Origin: Verrucomicrobiales bacterium
GTDB taxonomy: Bacteria > Verrucomicrobiota > Verrucomicrobiia > Limisphaerales > UBA1096
Direction: 5' to 3'
Assembly: GCA_002684915.1 (NCBI GenBank)
Contig: NYWG01000003.1
Location: 41,965-98,488, forward strand
Length of the DNA stretch: 56,524 bases
The notes beneath the pieces were generated by a model. That model was given only the letters and a program-made list of their open reading frames with translations, was not told the origin of the DNA and ran no database searches. Position numbers and translations under genes: made by a program. Of this stretch, positions 10,042-18,061 are shown piece after piece (positions within the stretch are counted from its first letter, which is position 1; each line of letters opens with the position of its first letter).

Positions 10042-10781
10042 AGGCCGTCATACTCGCAGCCGGAAAAGGTACGCGCATGGGGACTCTAACTGAGGAGTTA
10101 CCTAAGCCGATGCTACCTGTCCAAGGGATGCCAATACTTGAACATATAATTACAGGTATAGCTGCACAGGGCGTGCGTGAATTTTGTATTATTGTTGGTT
10201 GGAAGGCAGAGGTTATTCGAAAACATTTTGGAGACGGATCATCACTGGGACTTAAAATTAACTATGTCATTCAAAATATACAGGATGGGACAGGTAAAGC
10301 ACCAGAACTAGCCAAAAACTTTGTCGGAAGCGATCCCTTCCTTTTGACCTACGGAGACATACTTGTCCGTCCTGAAACATACAAAAAGATGTTAGCACGT
10401 TTTGCAGAAGATGATTTCTCAGGTCTAATCACCGTAACTCCAGGGGAAGACGTTCGAAAAGGTGGTATCAATTTTTTTAATAATGCTTTTTGTCTAAAAA
10501 AAATTATTGAGAAACCCAATGATGAAGAACTGAATCAGCTCAAAGTCGATGGATGGCTAAAGGATGGAGAACCGATATGGTATAATGCTGGTATTTATAT
10601 TTTTAAATCAGTCTTATTTGATCACACTGCAAAACTCAAAAAATCTTCTCGCGATGAATACGAACTGACCGATGCTATTGGAACTATGATTGACGCCAAT
10701 GAAACAATCGCTGGTAATAAAATTGAAGGCCGGTGGGTCGATGTAAGAGACCCTGATGTACTCAAATCCCTAAGTAAATAG
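10038..10781 (+). CDS. NTP_transferase family nucleotidyltransferase (sugar-phosphate type)
   Basis: [38 protein letters not shown] signature; 4-bp ATGA overlap with apgM. Confidence 0.85.
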   Translation: [247 protein letters not shown]

Positions 10782-10838
10782 AAAGATTAAACACACTACT
10801 TCTTCATCAAGAGACAAAGAGGGCTATCCCATTCAGAT

Positions 10839-12803
10839 TTAATCTTTACTCAATTGAAAACAGGCGATTTCACTGGGGCCTCGAAGATAAATCCGGTTGC
10901 CTACAATAGCTGGATGTGACATCGAATCAACCTTACCGTCTCCAAAAGGTCGCATTCGGCTAAGAGAACTAAACTTATTCGCGGCAGCATCGAGCAGTAA
11001 CAAATCCCCGCTCTGCGTCCATACCAATACTCGACCATTGCCACCGATCACATTTGAGTGATCATAAAAAATGTCATCTTCCTTCACCCAAACGGTTTTC
11101 AGATTATTCTTCAAGTCGAGACAGTACATCTCGCCGTAAGCAGTAGCAAAAACTCGATCACCTACTATTACTGGCGAACAAGTATCCGGCGCTAAGGCGG
11201 GATTGACTATCGCCGGCTCGTCGACAGGCTGACCATTTTTTGCAAACCGGTGCATCCTCGTGCCGTTATTCTCAGTAGCTAGCAATAGTTGACTACCGTA
11301 AATAAGCGGAGTTGTAACATTGAAGTCGGCCCCCTCGGTTGGCACGTGCTGCCAAAGTCGTTTACCTGTAGCCGGATCCCAACCGCCGAGACTGGCTGAA
11401 TCATAACCAACAATCTGCTGAAGCCCTCCAAACTCACCCTCGACAAATGCAGAATAGGCAGCCGCATGGCCGGATGACTTCCAGATCAGGCTCCCATTTT
11501 TTCGATCAAGTGCAACTAAAGAAGCGCTAGGAGCTCCCGGATTAATAATTAACTTTTCAGCAACGATCAATGGTGGAGCACTCGAACCCCATGGTAATAA
11601 CTTCCCTCCGTACTCTCGGTAATAATTCGTCTTCCACACTACCTCACCCGTTTCAATCCGAAGACAATGCAAATCACCAAGAGCCCCGAGTAGATAAACC
11701 AATCCGTCGTGAACAACCGGTGTCGCACGGGGCGAATTACTGTAGTCCATTTCCCTGTCAGCCTCATACTCCAATCGCCACACCTCGCTTCCATCAGTAA
11801 CATCAAGGCAACGAAATAAATCTTTTGTGCCCTCTCGATTTTTATCGGGAATAATTACCCATTTTTCAGTAACTGCTGGCCCGGCAACAGCTGGCCCAGT
11901 CAATTTGGTTGACCATATCTTTTTCAATGCTTTGGGTAGTTGCTTTGGCAGAGTTAAAGCTTGTCCACGTCGGTCCGGTCCACGCCAGTCCAGCCATCCC
12001 AAATGATCGGGTATTTTCACAAACCCCTTGGCCGACTCAAGTGCGATCAATAAATCCTTTCGCTTATCTAAGCCTGTGACCTCCTCCATCACCCGTTTGA
12101 CCAAAGCATCATCAGCAACGTTAGTTTGAAATAATCGCACTCCAGAGACCGGCGGTGTCTTTGATAATATGCGCACCGAACCCTCACTCAGTTTCTCACA
12201 TCCAACTAACAATGGGGGTAAATACTCAGGCACAACAGCCGAATCAACCTCACCATCTGTCAGCGCCAGCGCACCGGAGTCAACCGCACCTGCAACTTCA
12301 AGGCTGGCTGACTTTGCTAATTGTGCTTTTCGTAACGCAGCCTTTGCAGCTTGATGTGTCTCAGCTTCTTCCTCCGGACCAAGCATAACCTTACGGCCAG
12401 ATAAGTCAGAGAGTCGTCTTGCAGGATCTTTTGTACGAACTATAAACACTCCACGATGTGTCAAGGATCCGGTACGGTCAGTAAGAGCTGCAATCGGTGT
12501 GACTTGCAATTTGAGGCGTTTTGAATCGAAAGAAACCATTGCATCCTTGCCAATGATAAAATCTGGCGTAGCTCTTATACGCCTTAGCGCCAAATCAAGA
12601 CTCTCCTCAAATGTCAAATTAATCGAACGACCAAGAACTTTACTAAGGTGATCACCAAGCTTGTCGTAACGCCTTTGCCCAACTCCTTCAACACAGGAAC
12701 AAGATAACGGCAAAGACAACGGATCCATGACCACCAACTGCACCGGTTTTTCAGCTGCATGACTAAATGCAAACGTAAGAAAAAGTCCGACGTACCGAAT
12801 CAT
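10839..12803 (-). CDS. Fusion: PhnD-like periplasmic substrate-binding domain (N) + PQQ-like beta-propeller (C)
   Basis: N-terminus VMDPLSLPLSCSCVEGVGQRRYDKLGDHLSKVLG...DLSGRKVMLGPEEEAETHQAAKAALRKA resembles PhnD/SsuA family; C-terminus has PQQ-type repeats LVALDRKNGSLIWKSSGHAAAYS, LHCLRIETGEVVWKTNYY. Confidence 0.75.
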   Translation of the reverse strand: MIRYVGLFLTFAFSHAAEKPVQLVVMDPLSLPLSCSCVEGVGQRRYDKLGDHLSKVLGRSINLTFEESLDLALRRIRATPDFIIGKDAMVSFDSKRLKLQVTPIAALTDRTGSLTHRGVFIVRTKDPARRLSDLSGRKVMLGPEEEAETHQAAKAALRKAQLAKSASLEVAGAVDSGALALTDGEVDSAVVPEYLPPLLVGCEKLSEGSVRILSKTPPVSGVRLFQTNVADDALVKRVMEEVTGLDKRKDLLIALESAKGFVKIPDHLGWLDWRGPDRRGQALTLPKQLPKALKKIWSTKLTGPAVAGPAVTEKWVIIPDKNREGTKDLFRCLDVTDGSEVWRLEYEADREMDYSNSPRATPVVHDGLVYLLGALGDLHCLRIETGEVVWKTNYYREYGGKLLPWGSSAPPLIVAEKLIINPGAPSASLVALDRKNGSLIWKSSGHAAAYSAFVEGEFGGLQQIVGYDSASLGGWDPATGKRLWQHVPTEGADFNVTTPLIYGSQLLLATENNGTRMHRFAKNGQPVDEPAIVNPALAPDTCSPVIVGDRVFATAYGEMYCLDLKNNLKTVWVKEDDIFYDHSNVIGGNGRVLVWTQSGDLLLLDAAANKFSSLSRMRPFGDGKVDSMSHPAIVGNRIYLRGPSEIACFQLSKD

Positions 12804-14362
12804 TTTTTCTTTGGCGCAAGAACGCGAATAAGATTGGCACGAACGTCCATTACATAAACACGGCTAGCGTCTTTGTTAACCTCAATCGGAATATAACATG
12901 TCTGTGCGGCAAGCTTCCCCCCACGATCAAATTCAGTAGTGTCTACATAACCCACTACACCGAGAAATTTACCATCGGGCGTATACTTCTTTATGCGACC
13001 AACCCCAGACTCAGCAGTGTAAAGAACATTGTCCGGCCCAATATCAATATTCACCGGATTACAGCAAGCGGCGAATCCCTCTATACCTGTACGATCCCGC
13101 TTCCCCCAACGACCAAGTTTTGTGCCGTCAAGTGAGAACCGATTGACGCGATGCCGTGAGTTCTCGGCTATGAGCAGCTCGCCGTTCATTACCTGCATAT
13201 CGATGTGACTACAACAGCCATACTGTTGCTCAATTATCTTTTTTGGGCTGGTTAGATCACGGTTGAATCGATAGATATCCTCAGTAGCACGCATGCTATT
13301 ACCAGTACCAACCGCAAGAAACACATGCCTATCGCTTACGAACAAACCGGCTGCCAGTGACTTCGAACCACTAATTTGGTCAAAGTCTGCCATCGCGAGC
13401 CGCTTGCCGTTTTTGTCATACGAAGCAATTTTGCCATGGCCGGCGACATACACAGTGCCATCTTCGCAGTTATGAATCATCTTGGGGTGTGGTCCATCAT
13501 CCGGCATCGGCCACTCGGCCTTTATAGAACCATTCGGGCTAACAATGCGGATGCTATAAGTATGACTGAATAGATCATCAACAGAAAGTGGTCCACGATT
13601 CCCCCTTTGCTCTGGACGATCACTACCCCGAGCAGACCTTTCCCTATCGCTCCGACCCCCTCGATCGGATCTTTCCCTGCCTGAACGACGACCCTCCACA
13701 CCTGAACGACGATTGCGAAATTGTTGACGAATTTCATCAGGCAACTCTCCCATTAGTTTCCTGCGATCCTCATATTCCATATCTCGCATTGCTTCAAAAA
13801 ACTGACGTGGCTCAACCTCACGAGCTAATTCGACAATTTCATCCGGGGTTCCAAATTCTAATATTCGATTAATCTCTGCCTGAGGCTTGTCACTGCTACG
13901 TGCCCTCCCACCAGATTGACGTTCAATATCTCGGCCAGAGGGACGAACTTCTGAATCGCTTAATTTACCATCCCCATCAGCATCAAGACTGACTAATGCC
14001 TTCTCAGCGTTCTTAATTTCCTCAGCCGAAATCTCGCCATCCTTGTTTTCATCGAGCGCAACAATAACCGGCAATGAACTTAATCCGCGACCGGAGCGAT
14101 TCGACCGACCACGTCGGCTCTGATCGGCATCACTACTAGGCTCCGCAAACTCCATCTTCCCTTCCCCCCATGAGATTCCGACAAGTAAGTCGTCATTATG
14201 GGTCATAGCTATAGTCTTAATGGTTATTGCATGACCACTTGAGTGTTTACCAAATTTAATCGGTTCAACCTCTGCATGTGTAGCTTCAGAATTAGTCTCG
14301 GTTTGCGCTTGACCAAGCGCAAAAACAAGCCAAAGCATATTCAACAAAGCAAATCGTTTCAT
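12800..14362 (-). CDS. Secreted NHL-repeat beta-propeller protein with two EF-hands and an Arg/Ser/Gly-rich segment
   Basis: EF-hands DENKDGEISAEEI and DADGDGKLSDSEV; RS-rich RRSGVEGRRSGRERSDRGGRSDRERSARGSDR; NHL repeats SLDGTKLGRWGKRDRTG, IKKYTPDGKFLGVVG; start refined to ATG 14362. Confidence 0.75.
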   Translation of the reverse strand: MKRFALLNMLWLVFALGQAQTETNSEATHAEVEPIKFGKHSSGHAITIKTIAMTHNDDLLVGISWGEGKMEFAEPSSDADQSRRGRSNRSGRGLSSLPVIVALDENKDGEISAEEIKNAEKALVSLDADGDGKLSDSEVRPSGRDIERQSGGRARSSDKPQAEINRILEFGTPDEIVELAREVEPRQFFEAMRDMEYEDRRKLMGELPDEIRQQFRNRRSGVEGRRSGRERSDRGGRSDRERSARGSDRPEQRGNRGPLSVDDLFSHTYSIRIVSPNGSIKAEWPMPDDGPHPKMIHNCEDGTVYVAGHGKIASYDKNGKRLAMADFDQISGSKSLAAGLFVSDRHVFLAVGTGNSMRATEDIYRFNRDLTSPKKIIEQQYGCCSHIDMQVMNGELLIAENSRHRVNRFSLDGTKLGRWGKRDRTGIEGFAACCNPVNIDIGPDNVLYTAESGVGRIKKYTPDGKFLGVVGYVDTTEFDRGGKLAAQTCYIPIEVNKDASRVYVMDVRANLIRVLAPKKK

Positions 14363-14369
14363 AAGAGGT

Positions 14370-15350
14370 TTACGCCAAATCAAATAACCGGAAGGATGCA
14401 ATAGTATGATCAAGAGCAATAACCTGCTCGCCAAGTAGAGCGACTTCAATGCCTCCGTTCTGACAAGTTACCAAATCGGCATCAGTATCCACTCGTTCAT
14501 GCTCTGAGATGTCAAACGCTTCGGGCTCGGCAATCACCGAACGGAGCTTCCCATCATTATCAAAGAGTTTAATACGAGGCTGGCCTCGCTCAGCAGTCAC
14601 GAACTGGCCACTTTCGGTAACTACCACACTCACTGGATTGCAGCAACCTGTGAAACCATCGAGACCGCGAGTACGCCTCCCCCAACGTAATTTCAATTCG
14701 CCATCTGCATCATACTTTTCAACCCGATGCCGACCAGGATGAGCCACAACTAGCGAATCATCAGCCCATGTAATAGGAAAAAACGACTTAGGCACGGCGA
14801 ACCGCCCTCCCTTGCCTCCAGCTAATCGTTCGATAATTTTGCCGTCACTATCTAACTTCCAAATTGCACCAACACCACCATCAGCCGCATAGATTGATCC
14901 GTCGCCAGCTATGGTCAAACTAGTCAAAGCAGCATCCTTGGCTAAGCGCTGGGTCTTGATCTTAGGTTTTCCCGCAAGATCACATAACCACAGCCGGTCA
15001 CGAAACCCAACAACCATCTCACTGCCTTCCACAGCAATACAGCGTGGTGTATAGTCAAAATCCACTCGGCGCACTAACTCTCCACTCGATTTAAATACAG
15101 CAACCGCTGAATCCCCAGCGACATAAATCAATCCATCAGCCACAGTCATGTCACGAGTCTGACCAAAACCCGTCGAAAACCAACCTCCCGGCTTTGGCCG
15201 AGCGTTTGAAGCGCTTGCCCCTGTTTGAACTGCCACCCCAATAGCAGCAATAGATTGAGCACTTCGGCCAAAAAACTGGCGACGCGAGGGTTTGGGCTGA
15301 CAACAGTCAGGAGAGCATTCGGAAGAAGTATTCGAGTGTTTTTTTGACAT
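14370..15350 (-). CDS. Tat-exported NHL-repeat beta-propeller protein
   Basis: Twin-arginine motif PSRRQFFGRSAQSIAAIGVAV; NHL-like DGSIYAADGGVGAIWKLDSDGKII, YDADGELKLRWGRRTRG; start refined to ATG 15350. Confidence 0.75.
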   Translation of the reverse strand: MSKKHSNTSSECSPDCCQPKPSRRQFFGRSAQSIAAIGVAVQTGASASNARPKPGGWFSTGFGQTRDMTVADGLIYVAGDSAVAVFKSSGELVRRVDFDYTPRCIAVEGSEMVVGFRDRLWLCDLAGKPKIKTQRLAKDAALTSLTIAGDGSIYAADGGVGAIWKLDSDGKIIERLAGGKGGRFAVPKSFFPITWADDSLVVAHPGRHRVEKYDADGELKLRWGRRTRGLDGFTGCCNPVSVVVTESGQFVTAERGQPRIKLFDNDGKLRSVIAEPEAFDISEHERVDTDADLVTCQNGGIEVALLGEQVIALDHTIASFRLFDLA

Positions 15351-15513
15351 TGGATCGTAATATATTCCAGCAGTTAAGTGAGACGATGTAATCGTGCAAA
15401 CAGTTACATAGAACGAGATAACCGAAATATTCACATGATTCTAGTATGAACGCAACAGTTGACAATCGGCCGCGTTCATTGTGGCATCGGGACTTAAACT
15501 TCTCTTAAGACTT

Positions 15514-16563
15514 ATGAAGAAATTCAATGTTGGCGTAATCGGTTATGGCTGGGTAGCTGGAGCACATATCGACTCAATTAATGGCACTACTCAAGGACAA
15601 GTCACGGCAGTATATTCCTCACGCAAACTGGATTCAGTTGAGCTCAGCACAAAACACGGCAGCGAAATAGAATGTCATACAAACCTTAAAAAAATGCTTA
15701 ATGATCCGATGATCGACGTGATCTCAATCTGCAGCTATCCACAACATCACACAAAACAGGTAATCGCAGCTGCAGAAGCCGGCAAGCACTTAATCATTGA
15801 AAAACCACTTGCACTTAACCTTAAAGACTTAAAGGCGATGCGGAGCACCTTAGTCAAAACAGGTGTGAAAGCGTGCGTTTGTTTTGAATGCCGCTACTCA
15901 AGTCAGTTCCTAGCCACCAAAGCGGTTATTGATCGAGGATTAATTGGAGAAATTCATTATGGAGAAATCGACTACTACCACGGCATTGGACCTTGGTACG
16001 GACAGTTTCGGTGGAACACAAAACGAAATGCCGGTGGAAGCAGCCTTCTATCCGCCGGATGTCATGCGCTAGACGCACTACTGCTTTGTATGGACGGAGA
16101 AGTAGATAGTGTAAGCAGTTATTCAACCGGATCCAAAAACAAAGACTTTAAAAAATACGAATATAACACAAGTAGTGTCACAATAGTAAAGTTTCAGGAC
16201 GGACGAATAGGGAAGACAGCCTCGATCATCGACTGTTTACAGCCTTATTATTTTCATACACATCTAGTCGGCAGTGAAGGAAGCATATTGGACAACAAAT
16301 TCCACTCTACAAAACTTGGGGGAACTAATAGCTTAGACAAAAATAAATGGAGCAAGCTTTCAATGAAACTACTGGATTCAGGCGATGTCAGCGACCACCC
16401 TTATCAGACTCAATTTGAGGTGTTCTTTAATGCATTAGCAAAAGGAAAAAAAATGCCTTTAACTGATTTCAACACTGCAGCCAGATCTCATGAAGTAATT
16501 TTTGCCGCTGATCTATCCGCCAAAAAAAATAAACCAATTAAACTCTCAACGTTACGTGCTTGA
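15514..16563 (+). CDS. Gfo/Idh/MocA family oxidoreductase
   Basis: MKKFNVGVIGYGWVAGAHIDSING; AGKHLIIEKPLALNLKDLKAM. Confidence 0.88.
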   Translation: MKKFNVGVIGYGWVAGAHIDSINGTTQGQVTAVYSSRKLDSVELSTKHGSEIECHTNLKKMLNDPMIDVISICSYPQHHTKQVIAAAEAGKHLIIEKPLALNLKDLKAMRSTLVKTGVKACVCFECRYSSQFLATKAVIDRGLIGEIHYGEIDYYHGIGPWYGQFRWNTKRNAGGSSLLSAGCHALDALLLCMDGEVDSVSSYSTGSKNKDFKKYEYNTSSVTIVKFQDGRIGKTASIIDCLQPYYFHTHLVGSEGSILDNKFHSTKLGGTNSLDKNKWSKLSMKLLDSGDVSDHPYQTQFEVFFNALAKGKKMPLTDFNTAARSHEVIFAADLSAKKNKPIKLSTLRA

Positions 16564-17335
16564 ACCTGATGATAATTTAAGGAAGGTTGCAATCGCGATA
16601 GCTGCACACCCAGACGACATTGAATTTATGATGGCAGGAACTCTGTTGTTGCTCAATGAAGTCGGATGGGAAACGCATTATCTTAATATCTCCAGTGGCA
16701 ACTGTGGCAGTATAAATCTCGACTCGACACAAACCGAAACCAAGAGACTAGAAGAAGCCAAAAAGGCTGCAACCATACTTGGAGCGACATTTCATCCTCC
16801 ATTTTCAAGAGATCTTGAAATATTTTATGATTCCTCGCATCTACGTAAGTTGGCATCAGTTATTCGCCTTGTTAAGCCCACTATCGTATTAACTCATTCA
16901 CCTCAAGACTACATGGAGGACCATACCAACACATCGCGTCTTGCAGTCACTGCGGCGTTTTCACGAGGCATGCCTAATTTCGATGTCAAACCACCCCTTA
17001 AACCAATAAAAAATGAGATTGCCTTATATCACGCCATGCCACATGGATTAATGGATGGAATGTGCCAACCTGTGAAGCCTGATCTAGTTATTAACACAAC
17101 AAGTGTTTTTAAAACCAAAAAACAGGCACTCGCAGCACATCAAAGTCAAAAGGAATGGCTCGATATTAGCCAAGGTATGAATTCTTATTTAGAATCAATG
17201 GAATCAATATCACGAAATCTTGGTGAAATTACTGGAAGCACGCATGCCGAAGGTTGGAGACTCCATTCTCACCTAGGTTTTAGCTCTCGCAAAATTGATC
17301 CTCTTAGTAAAGCTCTTGGACTCCCAACAGTTTAA
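16556..17335 (+). CDS. PIG-L family deacetylase
   Basis: IAAHPDDIEFMMAGTLLLL and THSPQDYMEDHTNTSRLAV; likely GTG start at 16556 overlapping the previous stop. Confidence 0.87.
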   Translation: MLEPDDNLRKVAIAIAAHPDDIEFMMAGTLLLLNEVGWETHYLNISSGNCGSINLDSTQTETKRLEEAKKAATILGATFHPPFSRDLEIFYDSSHLRKLASVIRLVKPTIVLTHSPQDYMEDHTNTSRLAVTAAFSRGMPNFDVKPPLKPIKNEIALYHAMPHGLMDGMCQPVKPDLVINTTSVFKTKKQALAAHQSQKEWLDISQGMNSYLESMESISRNLGEITGSTHAEGWRLHSHLGFSSRKIDPLSKALGLPTV

Positions 17336-17423
17336 AAACATTATTACTCAGTTTAAACCTACTAAATAATTGGCAGACTTTCTCAAGTCTTGGCCCTGAG
17401 CCACAGAACGTTAGACTGCCTCT

Positions 17424-18041
17424 GTGCTCAATACAGAATTAATCCCCGCCGAAGAAGCAAACTCAAAATGGCTGATGGTCGTGCTACATGGCCTAGGAGA
17501 CAGCATGGAAGGTTACCGTTGGCTTCCTAACATTATGAAAAACCCAAAACTAAATTACCTGCTTGTCGATGCTCCTGATAGTTATCATGGAGGTTTTTCA
17601 TGGTATGATATTTATAATGACCCCAGCCCTGGAATTGAACGAAGTCGACAATTAATTTTCAACTTAATGGATCAACAACGAAAAGCTGGATTTAATACTG
17701 AAAAAACTTTTTTGTTCGGTTTCTCTCAAGGCTGCCTAATGACGTTTGAAACAGGGCTACGCTATCCTTATCAATTTGCTGGTTTAGTAGGTATAAGTGG
17801 CTACGTACATGAACCAGAAAACCTAATTAAGGAAATATCTCCCCTTGCAAAAGAACAGAAATTTCTAATCACTCACGGAACAATAGATCCGCTTTTGCCA
17901 CTTGAAAAAACAAAGATACATATCGACCAATTGAGCGCCGAAGGTGTAAATATTAAATGGGAGGTATTTGAAAAAGAACACACAATCCAGGGAGAAGCAG
18001 AAATGAGAGTGGTTCGTAATTTTGTCAAAGAAAGCATGTAG
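17424..18041 (+). CDS. Alpha/beta hydrolase (carboxylesterase/phospholipase, Abhydrolase_2-like)
   Basis: VVLHGLGDSMEG, GFSQGCLMTFETGLRYP nucleophile elbow, THGTIDPLLPL; GTG start. Confidence 0.82.
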   Translation: MLNTELIPAEEANSKWLMVVLHGLGDSMEGYRWLPNIMKNPKLNYLLVDAPDSYHGGFSWYDIYNDPSPGIERSRQLIFNLMDQQRKAGFNTEKTFLFGFSQGCLMTFETGLRYPYQFAGLVGISGYVHEPENLIKEISPLAKEQKFLITHGTIDPLLPLEKTKIHIDQLSAEGVNIKWEVFEKEHTIQGEAEMRVVRNFVKESM

Positions 18042-18061
18042 ATTAGGATGAAAGAATAAAA

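Noticed and set aside
17375-17390. AGACTT-TCTC-AAGTCT hairpin downstream of the PIG-L gene as terminator
   Set aside because: Only 6 AT-rich base pairs and no T-tract
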